Notes under the pieces: generated by a model | The model's database searches: none | Told to the model about the DNA's origin: nothing | The model's input: the letters and a program-made list of their open reading frames with translations, nothing else | Part shown: positions 17,031-28,426 of the stretch, piece by piece | Numbering within the stretch: the first letter of the stretch is position 1 | Layout: every line of letters starts with the position of its first letter | Assembly: GCA_902510655.1 (NCBI GenBank) | Contig: CABXBY010000006.1 | Span: 1 to 41,536 of the forward strand | Reading direction: 5' to 3' | Length of the DNA stretch: 41,536 nt | From: an uncultured Bacteroidota bacterium | Lineage (GTDB): Bacteria; Bacteroidota; Bacteroidia; Flavobacteriales; Flavobacteriaceae | Program-made: the position numbers and the translations under genes

Positions 17031-18824
17031 AAAACTTCTTCCTGGCATTGGCACCAGATTGGTTTCAGAATAAATCTCATCCAAAATGTTATTTATATAA
17101 ACATATAATCCTTTTTTATACATAATTTTTGAATCCAAGACTGAGTAATTAGACTTGTCGGATCGTTCAGCATATTTATACACAATTGAGTGATTGATAT
17201 TCTTTATATATTTTAAATTAAGTTTTGATATTAAGTGGTGTTTTAGTGAATTAAGAGAATATTTGGAAAAATTAATATCAGTTACATAATTATCATCGCT
17301 AATATTAGTGTATCCAATGCTAATTGAATTAACATTTGACAAGTCATATGAACTTTTAAAACTATACGATATATCAAATTCATATCCTTTTGTTGTTAAA
17401 GATCCTATGTTTTCTGCTTTCCATAAGTCGTTCTCACTTGACTTAACATAGTCTATTATATTTTTTGCATTTCTATTAAATAATGCAGCTGAGAACTTGA
17501 AATTAGAAGAATTATATTTTAAGCCTAGTTCAGTAGAAGTTGCAGATTCAGGATTTAAATTTTCATTACCAACTGTTGTTCTATCACTGTAATATAGATC
17601 TGTATATGTTGGTATTCTATAAGTTTTACCAATATTACTGTATATTTTAAAGTCTGAACTCATATTATATCCCAAATCAATTCCAGGAAAGGAATGAAAA
17701 GACATGTCTGAAAAATAACTAAGAGCGATTCCAGGTGATATAAATAGCTTTTCGTCAAATAGTTTAAAAGTATAGTCAGCAAAAAGATTAACTGTTGTTC
17801 GTTTGTGCTCACCTAAGTTATTACTTGAAATATTTACTGTAGATAAATCCATACCAAATCCTGTAATACCTGACTTAGAAAAATAAGAACCGCTTAGTTC
17901 AGCGGAAACTTTATTGGTTTTATGTAGATTCCTGTAAACAGAAGGATTGTCTCTTATGTATATATATTCGTCTTGACCACGTCTCCAATATAATCTTGGT
18001 GTAATTGAGAGCTTTTCAGAGTTTATTGTTGTTGTTATTCCTAATAAACTTGCCTGAGTTTCTTCATATTGCTCTGTTGCGCTAGGACTGGCATAAAAGC
18101 CATTAGCACCAAATTTATTTTCATTAAAAGAGGTAATTATATTAACAGGTGATTTATTGGTGTTAAAAGATGTTTTTATAAAGTAATTATTTCTTTTATA
18201 ATCAGTATTGTGTCTATACCCATCTGATCTATTTTCTGAATAACTAATTAAAGATTTGATATTTTCTCCAGTAATCTTAGTTGATAGAGAAATATTTTTT
18301 TGTTCATAGGAACCGTAAGAAAGTTCATTTAGATTCATATGAATAGTACCTTTTTCCCCTTCAAAATCTTTGGTAACTATATTGATTGCTCCATTAAAAG
18401 CATTTTGACCAAAAATTCTAGCAGCTGGACCTTTTATTATTTCTACTCTTTCGATCAAATAAAGAGGAAGAATCATATTTAATGTATGATGTCCGGTTTG
18501 AGTATCATCCATTTTCATACCATCAACTAAAAGCAAGGTTTGGTCAAAACCTCCTCCTCTAATGTATAGATCTCCTTGAACACCTCCAACGCCTCTTCTT
18601 CTAACATCAATTCCTGTAATTTCTTGAAGAAGATCAGAAACATTTGTTACTGGACTATTTTTAATATCCTCTGAACTAATAATTTTAACAGTTCTAAAAT
18701 TTTTTGAGAAGGGCAAATCAAGTTTTGAAGATAATACTACAACTTCATCTAAATCTGTAGTTTGGTCTTGGGAAACAGAAAAATTGCTAATTAGAAAGAT
18801 TAAAAGTGTAAAAACTTTTTTCAT
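17001..18824 (-). CDS. TonB-dependent receptor
   Basis: VSDLLQEITGIDVRRRGVGGVQGDLYIRGGGFDQTLLLVDGMKM, VEIIKGPAARIFGQNAFNGAINIVTK. Confidence 0.94.
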   Translation of the reverse strand: MKKVFTLLIFLISNFSVSQDQTTDLDEVVVLSSKLDLPFSKNFRTVKIISSEDIKNSPVTNVSDLLQEITGIDVRRRGVGGVQGDLYIRGGGFDQTLLLVDGMKMDDTQTGHHTLNMILPLYLIERVEIIKGPAARIFGQNAFNGAINIVTKDFEGEKGTIHMNLNELSYGSYEQKNISLSTKITGENIKSLISYSENRSDGYRHNTDYKRNNYFIKTSFNTNKSPVNIITSFNENKFGANGFYASPSATEQYEETQASLLGITTTINSEKLSITPRLYWRRGQDEYIYIRDNPSVYRNLHKTNKVSAELSGSYFSKSGITGFGMDLSTVNISSNNLGEHKRTTVNLFADYTFKLFDEKLFISPGIALSYFSDMSFHSFPGIDLGYNMSSDFKIYSNIGKTYRIPTYTDLYYSDRTTVGNENLNPESATSTELGLKYNSSNFKFSAALFNRNAKNIIDYVKSSENDLWKAENIGSLTTKGYEFDISYSFKSSYDLSNVNSISIGYTNISDDNYVTDINFSKYSLNSLKHHLISKLNLKYIKNINHSIVYKYAERSDKSNYSVLDSKIMYKKGLYVYINNILDEIYSETNLVPMPGRSFLVGFNFGID

Positions 18825-18849
18825 AGAAAAGCATTAAGAAAAACAAAAA

Positions 18850-19128
18850 CTAGTCAGTTAATATAATAACTTTATTTTCTTTCATCTCAACTACACCTGA
18901 GCTAACTGTAAGATGAACTTCTTTAGGACTTACAACTGAAAATAGATCTGATAAATTATCTGAGTTTTCAATTTCTCCTAATATTTTTATTTTACCTGAA
19001 ATTAATGTTGAAACTATTGGTGCGTGATTATCTAACATTTGAAAAGATCCGTCAGTTCCAGGAACTATTACAGAATCCACATTAGCGGTAAGCAAAGTAC
19101 TTTCAGGACTTACTATTTCTAATTGCAT
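18850..19128 (-). CDS. atpC: F-type ATP synthase epsilon subunit, beta-sandwich domain only
   Basis: MQLEIVSPESTLLTANVDSVIVPGTDGSFQMLDNHAPIVSTL; directly downstream of atpD. Confidence 0.96.
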   Translation of the reverse strand: MQLEIVSPESTLLTANVDSVIVPGTDGSFQMLDNHAPIVSTLISGKIKILGEIENSDNLSDLFSVVSPKEVHLTVSSGVVEMKENKVIILTD

Positions 19129-19137
19129 AATATGTTT

Positions 19138-20652
<1,515 letters not shown>

Positions 20653-20676
20653 TTAATATTTAAATTTTGAATGAGG

Positions 20677-20684
20677 CAAATATA
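20677..20684 (-). promoter_or_regulatory. -7 element TATATTTG upstream of atpD
   Basis: Reverse complement of CAAATATA, 27 nt before the start. Confidence 0.5.
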
Positions 20685-20721
20685 AAATTTTATGAGTTAA
20701 ATTCTATAATTTTTTATATAA

Positions 20722-20747
20722 AAAAAGGCGACCTAAGTCGCCTTTTT
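20722..20747 (-). terminator. Intrinsic terminator (symmetric A/T flanks) after the 20767-23670 gene
   Basis: AAAAAGGCGAC-CTAA-GTCGCCTTTTT. Confidence 0.9.
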
Positions 20748-20766
20748 ATTAACATTATATTATCTG

Positions 20767-23670
20767 TTATGGATTTATAGTTAATCCAACATAGAATTGA
20801 CTTCCAATTGCACCAGAACCAGCCATCATGAAATATTCTTCACCACCTAAATTAGTTCCACCAATTTTAACTCTAGAGTTTAAACTTGGTAATTGAAAAA
20901 GCATTGAAGCATCAAACGTTGTTCTAGCAGGAATCATTGCATCTTGAAAACCTGACTGCTCCCACATGAAATTATCATGGTATTTAGCAGTAACATTGAA
21001 AGAAAAATTCTCAGCTAATTTAGCTGAACCAAGAGTTAACACTACTCTATTTTCAGGTGTGTTAAAACCAGATTCATAATCTGAGTTAGGATTGTCAAAT
21101 TGCATTTTGTTATATGAATAAGTACCAGATAAATCAAAAGTATTTAAGATATTAGTTTCGAATCCTGCACTAACTCCGTAGGTATTAACGATTTCATCAG
21201 TATTAGCGTCATAACTAAACACTTTATAGTCTCCTTGAGATAAAGCAAAAAGACCCATCATGTTAGAAGCACTTCCGTATAGCGGAGTTATGACATTGAC
21301 AGCAGAAATAAAGTTATCCCACTTAGTGTAATAAGCATTAATATCTAAAGCAGTTTTCTTTCCATTGACTCTATATCCTAAATCAAATGATTTAACATTT
21401 TGAGGACCAACAGTCCCTAAGTCTCCTGCAGCAGCTGGAGCACCAGCTTCAACTGAAGCAAGACTAAAAGAATTCATTTTAACTTGATTTCCTGTAACAT
21501 TATATGAATTTCCAGAAGCACCTCTTAATCTCATATTAAATCTTTCAACATTGTCTGGAGATGATCCCATTAATACAGCTTGGCCTATATCAAGACCTAT
21601 GTACTGGTCTTGAGCAGCTGGATTTTGGAAACCTGTTTGGTAAGAAACTCTAAGGTTTTGATTTTCTGAAAGGAAAATAAGTGCACCTATTCTTGGCGTT
21701 ACAGTTCCTTCAAAAAATTCACTTTTATCGTATCTCATAGAACCTGTTAATTTTACAGCTCCACCCATTAAATCTTTTTGTGCTTGAGCATAAAGTCCCA
21801 TATCAGTAAATTCAATTGGGTCAGTGTAATCAGTAAAAAGTGTCCCGTTAGATCTTAGTATATAATCTCTGTAAGAAGCACCAACAATAATGTCAACACC
21901 TTCTACTAAGTCTTGCAGATTATAATCAGCTTCAAAACTATTTGACTGCGAGGTATCTAATATACCAGCACCACCAGCAAATACGTCTATACCGTTATTT
22001 ACAGCTCTTTCGTAAGCAGTATTCCAAGCAGCAGATCCAGGAACTAACATATTAGCATCAGCAGCTTTTCTAGCAGCAGCATGAACTCCTAAATCACCAC
22101 CTTTACCTATAATATCATTTAAAGTATAGCCAAACTGCGCATAGTAGATCATAGTATTTAAACCAACAATTGGGTTAGGATCTACAACACTAGGAAGATT
22201 AGTAAAGTAATCTAGTATATAATTTCCAAAATATGCATCAAGTCCACCAGGTTGAGCAATTGTCATTACAGCTCCTAAAGCAGATACATCATGAGTATTT
22301 CCTGAATTTTCAGCAGTATGATAGAATCTTAAACCTAAATTTCTGTTTTTGTACTCAATCTTATGTTGTTGAAGACCAAAGTTTTTAAGCATATTTCTAT
22401 TAGTTGCATGTAACATAGTGTTACCTGAACCAATTTTAGAATTCAGAATAATTTCTGAATCTTCAGTTGGTTTGTAATGTAAAGCTATATCCGTTTTAAA
22501 ACTAGATGCTTTATTATCTATAAGATCTACTTCGTTATAACCACTTGCATTAATCTGATAGTTTCCAAAGAAATTTGGAGATAAATTAGCAAAAATATAG
22601 TTTACTTGGGCAGCACCTGCAGGAGATAATAATCCTTGGCTAACTAAAGATGGGATAACAGCTGCTCTAAAAGCACCAGTCATATCAAATCTCTGACCAA
22701 TATCACCGTAAACATTTACACCATCATAATCAGGGAAATCTCTTGGATTTTGAGCTTCAACAGTTCCATCAATATAACGACCATCTAAATGGTTAATATC
22801 TCTATAATCAACTGCATGCCAGTCTTCACCTTCTTGGTAACTAACAGTAATTTTAGCAGCGAATTTATCGCTAAATTTATTAGCAGCTCTAAAAGCGAAG
22901 TCATAATAGTCATTTTCACCAGCAGCTTCTTGTGAAGTAATACCATGCTTGTATGTAGCACTTACCCCTTGAAAATCAAATGGATTTTTACTGTTCATAA
23001 ATAGGATACCTTTAGTAGCATTTGCACCATATAAAGCTGAAGCAGCTCCAGGCATTAATTCTACACTTTGAATATCAAGTTCATGAATACCGAGTAAGTT
23101 ACCCGCTGAAAATCCTAAACCAGGAGCTTCATTGTTCATTCCATCAACTAACTGAACAAAACCATTGTTGTAAATAGTTGAAAAACCTCTTGTATTAACT
23201 TGTTGAAGAAACAACCCTCCAGAGTTAATTTGAACTCCTTTAAGTCCTTCTAAACTACTGTAAAAATCAGCTCCAGTAGATTGAGCAATATCTTTATAGT
23301 CAAATTTTTCAATTGTTACAGGAGATTCAAATAATCTCTCAGCTATTCTTGAAGCTGAAACAACGATCTCATCAAGTAAATTTTGAGATTCCGTTAACTG
23401 AACATTGAAATTTAAGTTTGATGCTGTGACATTTAATGTAACAGAGTCAAAACCAACACTGGAAACAGTAATTGAAAATGGAGGCATTTGATCCACAGAA
23501 AGTGAAAAATTACCATCAAAATCAGCAACTGTACCTGTTGTAGCATTAGCAACAACATTGGCACCAGGGATTGGGTTGTTATTTTCATCACTAACAAATC
23601 CGGTTACGGTCGTTTGTGCAAAAATAATTGTACTAAAAAGTACAGCAATCATTGACAAAATTCTTTTCAT
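20767..23670 (-). CDS. TonB-dependent receptor with N-terminal carboxypeptidase-regulatory-like domain
   Basis: TTVTGFVSDENNNPIPGANVVANATTGTVADFDGNFSLSV; plug and barrel; GVQINSGGLFLQQVNTRGFSTIYNNGFVQLVDGM. Confidence 0.95.
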   Translation of the reverse strand: MKRILSMIAVLFSTIIFAQTTVTGFVSDENNNPIPGANVVANATTGTVADFDGNFSLSVDQMPPFSITVSSVGFDSVTLNVTASNLNFNVQLTESQNLLDEIVVSASRIAERLFESPVTIEKFDYKDIAQSTGADFYSSLEGLKGVQINSGGLFLQQVNTRGFSTIYNNGFVQLVDGMNNEAPGLGFSAGNLLGIHELDIQSVELMPGAASALYGANATKGILFMNSKNPFDFQGVSATYKHGITSQEAAGENDYYDFAFRAANKFSDKFAAKITVSYQEGEDWHAVDYRDINHLDGRYIDGTVEAQNPRDFPDYDGVNVYGDIGQRFDMTGAFRAAVIPSLVSQGLLSPAGAAQVNYIFANLSPNFFGNYQINASGYNEVDLIDNKASSFKTDIALHYKPTEDSEIILNSKIGSGNTMLHATNRNMLKNFGLQQHKIEYKNRNLGLRFYHTAENSGNTHDVSALGAVMTIAQPGGLDAYFGNYILDYFTNLPSVVDPNPIVGLNTMIYYAQFGYTLNDIIGKGGDLGVHAAARKAADANMLVPGSAAWNTAYERAVNNGIDVFAGGAGILDTSQSNSFEADYNLQDLVEGVDIIVGASYRDYILRSNGTLFTDYTDPIEFTDMGLYAQAQKDLMGGAVKLTGSMRYDKSEFFEGTVTPRIGALIFLSENQNLRVSYQTGFQNPAAQDQYIGLDIGQAVLMGSSPDNVERFNMRLRGASGNSYNVTGNQVKMNSFSLASVEAGAPAAAGDLGTVGPQNVKSFDLGYRVNGKKTALDINAYYTKWDNFISAVNVITPLYGSASNMMGLFALSQGDYKVFSYDANTDEIVNTYGVSAGFETNILNTFDLSGTYSYNKMQFDNPNSDYESGFNTPENRVVLTLGSAKLAENFSFNVTAKYHDNFMWEQSGFQDAMIPARTTFDASMLFQLPSLNSRVKIGGTNLGGEEYFMMAGSGAIGSQFYVGLTINP

Positions 23671-23800
23671 AATAAAGTTTGTTTTAATTTTTTATTGGTT
23701 GTTTTGTGTTTATATAATCCTGTAAATATAAATAAAATTGTAAAACTATAAGATTTTATGGCCATTACTTGAGGAATTTATAAATTTTATAGGGTAAAAA

Positions 23801-24475
23801 TTATAAAATATAAAAAATTAGTCCAAGCTTAAATTCTTTTAAATCTTTTAGCTCAGGGTTATTTTGTCCAAATTCTTCATTGAAAACTGGATTTAAGCCC
23901 ATATAAATCCCTAAATTCCAAGTATTGTTACCAGCGTTTATAGTTATTCCAGATTGTATTTTTCTAAAAGGAAGATTTTGTAAAGAGTAGTTATTATTTA
24001 TTGATTCAAATTTATATTTACTACCAAATAAATAGCTGGTTTTAATACCTGCATAAACTCTCCAAAATTTATAATTTGTTGGAGTTGAAGTACGCCATCT
24101 AATCTCAAAAGGGATTTCGATACTAGAGGTGTTCCACTTATTTTTAGTAAAATCTTCACCACTTACTATTTCTCCACTAATCACATCGTTTAGCTCGTTA
24201 AGTTTTAAGTTACTACTTGAAGAGCTTAAAGAAAGTCCTGCCCCTATACCAAATCCAAAATTTCTTTCTTTATTTAAAGGTAAATCCCTTATAAATCCAA
24301 AATTTAGAGTGCTTGAAAATTTATTTTGATTAAAATTTTCTGGAGAGCTAATAAGAGTACTGTAATACAATCCTAAATAGAATTGATCTTCTAAGTATTT
24401 ATTATCAATATCATTTATCTGAGAAAAACTTGTAGAAAAACTAATTAGCAATAATAACGAAACTAAAAACCTCAT
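23801..24475 (-). CDS. PorT-like outer membrane beta-barrel protein
   Basis: Signal peptide; alternating beta-strand pattern; FGFGIGAGLSLSSSSSN; IEIPFEIRWRTSTPTNYKFWRVYAGIKTSYLF. Confidence 0.7.
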   Translation of the reverse strand: MRFLVSLLLLISFSTSFSQINDIDNKYLEDQFYLGLYYSTLISSPENFNQNKFSSTLNFGFIRDLPLNKERNFGFGIGAGLSLSSSSSNLKLNELNDVISGEIVSGEDFTKNKWNTSSIEIPFEIRWRTSTPTNYKFWRVYAGIKTSYLFGSKYKFESINNNYSLQNLPFRKIQSGITINAGNNTWNLGIYMGLNPVFNEEFGQNNPELKDLKEFKLGLIFYIL

Positions 24476-24502
24476 AAGCTCAAATTTAACTTATTATAAA
24501 TA

Positions 24503-24531
24503 AAAAAAGCACCCCAAAAGGATGCTTTTTT
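24503..24531 (-). terminator. Intrinsic terminator after the ExbD genes
   Basis: AAAAAAAGCACCCCAAAAGGATGCTTTTTT; GC-rich stem with one bulge and T-runs on both sides. Confidence 0.7.
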
Positions 24532-24553
24532 AAATTTTTAAAAAAGAGATAGA

Positions 24554-25033
24554 TTAATTGTTTTGGGTATAATTACCTATTCTGGTTGTGTAATTAATTT
24601 TAAGTGCATTAACCTTTCTTAATTCTTGTTTAATATCTGAGATAAGACCCATGTTTGTTTCGCCATCTACTTTTAAAGCAGTTGTTAATACATTTTGAAG
24701 TTCTTCACGTTTTGTGGCTCTTTCAGCTAAAACGTAAGCACCTACATCAGAAACAACAGAAAACTTGTCGTTTAATTGAATTTTAGCTTGACTTCCATAT
24801 TTAGTTTTATATCTAGAACTAGGTTTACCAGCATAGATGTATATAACACGATCCTTTTTATCAAGTTTTTGAACTTGATCAGCAGCTGGAAGTTTATTAT
24901 CAACCATTAATGTATTATCTCTCATTACAGTAGCTACCATAAAGAAAAACAAAAGCATAAATACAATATCAGGAAGTGATGCTGTAGAAATCGCAGGTAA
25001 CTCTCCTCCTTTTTTCTTTTTAAACTTTGACAT
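24554..25033 (-). CDS. ExbD/TolR family biopolymer transport protein
   Basis: ISTASLPDIVFMLLFFFMVATVMRDN. Confidence 0.92.
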   Translation of the reverse strand: MSKFKKKKGGELPAISTASLPDIVFMLLFFFMVATVMRDNTLMVDNKLPAADQVQKLDKKDRVIYIYAGKPSSRYKTKYGSQAKIQLNDKFSVVSDVGAYVLAERATKREELQNVLTTALKVDGETNMGLISDIKQELRKVNALKINYTTRIGNYTQNN

Positions 25034-25039
25034 ATTTAC

Positions 25040-25657
25040 TTAATTTTTATTAGGTTCAGCCTCTGATAATTTTTGAGGGAACATTTGTTTTATTTCATCA
25101 AGTTTTGGCTTAAGACTTGTTTTGACCTTAACACTTGTTCTAGGGTCAGAATACATCTTATTAGCTTCTACAAAAGACATTCTATCGTTTGGAAATTTCT
25201 TAGTGAACTCTCTATCTCTTAACTCATTATAAGCTGCAACAAGTTCATTTTGAACAGAAATGTAAACTTTATAGTCAGTCTCTCTATCATTTTTAAGAGA
25301 TATAATAGCTTTTTCAGGATTATCAGAAGATGATCTGTCTTTCTCGCCTTCACAGTATGAACACTCTTCTTCTCCAACACCACCACCATTATCTAAAAAT
25401 TTGACAGCTGATCTTCTAACATCAGATAAATCCATTAATTTTTCCTCAACAAGAATCATATTATTTTTATTTACAACAACGGTAAATATGTTTCTCTCTT
25501 TAATTACTGGCGGATCAATGATCTCATCCATTGGAGGAAGTTTTCTGTTAATACCTGAATCAGTTTCAATTGTAGTTGTTACTAAAAAAAAGATTAGTAG
25601 CAAGAAAGCAATATCAGCCATCGATCCAGCATTAACTTCGGGTGATTTTCTTGCCAT
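25040..25657 (-). CDS. ExbD/TolR family biopolymer transport protein with CxxC insert
   Basis: VNAGSMADIAFLLLIFFLVTTTIETDSGINRKLPP; insert ECSYCEGEKDRSSSDNPEKA. Confidence 0.92.
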   Translation of the reverse strand: MARKSPEVNAGSMADIAFLLLIFFLVTTTIETDSGINRKLPPMDEIIDPPVIKERNIFTVVVNKNNMILVEEKLMDLSDVRRSAVKFLDNGGGVGEEECSYCEGEKDRSSSDNPEKAIISLKNDRETDYKVYISVQNELVAAYNELRDREFTKKFPNDRMSFVEANKMYSDPRTSVKVKTSLKPKLDEIKQMFPQKLSEAEPNKN

Positions 25658-25658
25658 T

Positions 25659-26108
25659 TTATTTTTTTATTAATTTTCTAACAGAACCAAACCCCATAGC
25701 GCCAACTGCAATAACTGTTAAAAAGTAAAACATACGAATACCTGTCTCTACCCATCTTGCGCCAGAAGCAGAAAGAAACTCTCCATCTTGTAATGGAGTT
25801 TCTTCACCAGATGAAAAAAGATAAGCTAATACTAAAACAACTAGAAACGCTCCAATTGCTTTTAATGACCCTATCATTTTTTGTTTATCTGAAGCTAAAT
25901 TTTTCAAAGAAAAACCAAGTGAAAGAAGAACAGTAATTGCTAAAACAACTTGAGCTAAATATATAATATAAGAAACACTTCCAAAATCACCTTGTAAAGC
26001 ATTCATTTCAATAGTATCATCTCCCTGAAAGAGAATAGCTAACAGAAATCCAAGTCCTAAAAGTCCAAGAACTACTACTAAGTAGTTAGTTAGTTTTTGA
26101 TAATTCAT
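25659..26108 (-). CDS. Multi-TM membrane protein between ExbB and ExbD
   Basis: Four predicted TM segments; located within the ExbB/ExbD cluster. Confidence 0.75.
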   Translation of the reverse strand: MNYQKLTNYLVVVLGLLGLGFLLAILFQGDDTIEMNALQGDFGSVSYIIYLAQVVLAITVLLSLGFSLKNLASDKQKMIGSLKAIGAFLVVLVLAYLFSSGEETPLQDGEFLSASGARWVETGIRMFYFLTVIAVGAMGFGSVRKLIKK

Positions 26109-26113
26109 ATTAA

Positions 26114-26911
26114 TTATTTTTTATGTGCTACTAAAATATCTATAAGAGTTATCGATGCGTCTTCCATATCGTTAACTATACTGTCAATTTTAGAGATTAT
26201 ATAATTGTAAAATATTTGAAGGATAATAGCAACAACTAGTCCAAATACTGTTGTAAGAAGTGCTACTTTAATACCTCCAGCAACAAGTGATGGTTGCATA
26301 TCTCCTGCAGCTTGAATCTTATCAAAAGCTTGAATCATCCCAATTACAGTTCCCATGAAACCAAGCATTGGAGCTAAGGCAATAAATAAAGAAATCCATG
26401 AAACATTTTTCTCTAACTGACCCATTTGAACACCACCATAAGCAACTACAGCTTTTTCAGCACTTTCAACTCCTTCTCCAGCTCTGTCTAAACCTTGATA
26501 AAAAATGGAGGCTACAGGTCCAGAAGTGTTTCTACATAATTCTTTTGCAGCTTCAGTTCCACCTGATTTTAAAGCATCTTCTACATCTTGAGTTAATTTT
26601 TGTGTGTTTGTAGTAGCAAGATTTAAATAAATAATTCTTTCAATAGCAATAGCTAATCCAAAAATAAGACAAGCAAGTACAATTCCCATAAATCCTGGAC
26701 CACCCTCAATAAAACGATTTTTTAATTCTTGAGTAAATCCTCTAGGAGCAGGGGCCTCTTCTAGTGTTGGCTCTTCAGCCATAACAGCCTCTTCTTGCAT
26801 TACTTCTTCTTGCGCAACTTCATCTGTAGCAGTTTCATCTTGTGCATGTAATTGACCTGTATTGAAGAAAAAAACTCCGGCAAGTACTAATAGTGATAAT
26901 AATTTTTTCAT
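26114..26911 (-). CDS. MotA/TolQ/ExbB proton channel family protein
   Basis: SWISLFIALAPMLGFMGTVIGMIQAFDKI; signal peptide and acidic N-terminal segment. Confidence 0.95.
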   Translation of the reverse strand: MKKLLSLLVLAGVFFFNTGQLHAQDETATDEVAQEEVMQEEAVMAEEPTLEEAPAPRGFTQELKNRFIEGGPGFMGIVLACLIFGLAIAIERIIYLNLATTNTQKLTQDVEDALKSGGTEAAKELCRNTSGPVASIFYQGLDRAGEGVESAEKAVVAYGGVQMGQLEKNVSWISLFIALAPMLGFMGTVIGMIQAFDKIQAAGDMQPSLVAGGIKVALLTTVFGLVVAIILQIFYNYIISKIDSIVNDMEDASITLIDILVAHKK

Positions 26912-27064
26912 TACTTAATATTTTAACTTTTGTTATATTTTGATTTTTTAAAGTTGTTAAATATATATAAAAAGTTGTAATAATAATAATGTTTTAGACA
27001 AAGTGTCGATAATCAAAGACAACCTAAATACATACTAATAAGAATGTTAGTTATATATATTTTG

Positions 27065-27152
27065 CAGAGAGGAAGGGATTCGAACCCCCGATACGCTTTT
27101 GGCGTATACACACTTTCCAGGCGTGCGCCTTAAACCACTCGGCCACCTCTCT
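27065..27152 (-). tRNA. tRNA-Ser (anticodon GGA)
   Basis: AGAGAGG/CCTCTCT acceptor stem, anticodon loop CTGGAAA, long variable arm TATACGCCAAAAGCGTA, TTCGAAT T-loop; CCA not encoded. Confidence 0.96.
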
Positions 27153-27182
27153 TTTAAAAGCCCTCAAAAGTAATATTTTAAG

Positions 27183-27950
27183 CTAAAGTGCAAATACTTT
27201 TTCTGCATTTTTTGTAGTGATATCCGCAATCTCTTCTTTAGAAAGACCGTAAATTTCGGATAATTTATCTATAACATAAATTATATAAGAGCTTTCATTT
27301 CTTTTTCCTCTAAATGGTACTGGAGCTAAATAAGGTGCATCAGTTTCAAGAACAATATGTTTTAAATCAATTTGATTTAAAAACTTATCTATGCCTCCGT
27401 TTTTAAAAGTGACCACTCCTCCAATTCCAAGAACAAAACCTAAATCAATTGCTCTTTTAGCCTGTTCTAATGTTCCTGTAAAACAATGAAACACTCCTCT
27501 TAATTTATAACAATTTTCCTTGTCTAAAATTTCGAAAATTTCATCAAAAGCATCTCTACAGTGAATTACAATCGGAAGATCATGCTTTATTGCTAATTGT
27601 ATTTGAAAAGTAAAAGCCTCTTGCTGCTCGATTAGAAAAGACTTATCCCAGTATAGATCAATACCTATTTCACCAATGGCTACGTAATCGTGTGTTTTTA
27701 AAGAATTAACAACGAAATCTAATTCATTTTTAAAATTTTCCTTCACGTCTGTTGGGTGAAGGCCAGACATCAAACAAATATTTTCAGGATATTTATTTTT
27801 AAGACTGTGCATACTATTAAGATGTGAGGAATCAATTGCAGGAAAGATAAATTTTTTAACACCAATTTCTATCGATCTATTAATAACTAAATCAATATCC
27901 TCATTAAATTGTTTTAAATAAAGATGAGTATGTGTATCTATTATATTCAC
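27183..27950 (-). CDS. TatD family hydrolase
   Basis: IDTHTHLYLKQF, HCRDAFDE, VFHCFTG, LETDAPYLAPVPFRGKRNE; GTG start. Confidence 0.96.
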   Translation of the reverse strand: MNIIDTHTHLYLKQFNEDIDLVINRSIEIGVKKFIFPAIDSSHLNSMHSLKNKYPENICLMSGLHPTDVKENFKNELDFVVNSLKTHDYVAIGEIGIDLYWDKSFLIEQQEAFTFQIQLAIKHDLPIVIHCRDAFDEIFEILDKENCYKLRGVFHCFTGTLEQAKRAIDLGFVLGIGGVVTFKNGGIDKFLNQIDLKHIVLETDAPYLAPVPFRGKRNESSYIIYVIDKLSEIYGLSKEEIADITTKNAEKVFAL

Positions 27951-27985
27951 GCTTCAAAGTTAATATTTTAGGTTAATTTTAAACT

Positions 27986-28426
27986 ATGTCAATTACACTA
28001 AATAAGTTTTTAAAAAAATCTGGATATAGTTCACTAAAACTTATATTTTTAGAAACTAAACACTACTTAATTGAAGCTAAAATCAATGGGGTTAATGGGA
28101 GATTTATTTTAGATTCAGGAGCATCTAGCTCATGTATCTGTACAAGTTTAGAAGATAAATTTAAAGTTACTTCTAAAGAGAATAAAGAAAAAGCATCAAG
28201 TGCAACAAGTCAAATGAAACATACTAAAATCTCTAGAAGCAATGCAATTCAAATTGGAAAATGGAACAGCAAAACTTCTTTGATAACTTTCGACATGAGT
28301 CACATTAATACTGCACTAAGTGAAAAAAAAATCAATCCAATTGATGGGATTATAGGATCTGATATTTTAAAAAACTCTAAATCAATATTAGACTACAAGG
28401 CTAATAAACTCTATTTGAAATTATGA
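27986..28426 (+). CDS. Retropepsin-like aspartic protease, single domain
   Basis: GRFILDSGASSSCIC active site, DGIIGSDILKNSKSILDYKANKLYL flap/ILG-like motif. Confidence 0.88.
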   Translation: MSITLNKFLKKSGYSSLKLIFLETKHYLIEAKINGVNGRFILDSGASSSCICTSLEDKFKVTSKENKEKASSATSQMKHTKISRSNAIQIGKWNSKTSLITFDMSHINTALSEKKINPIDGIIGSDILKNSKSILDYKANKLYLKL

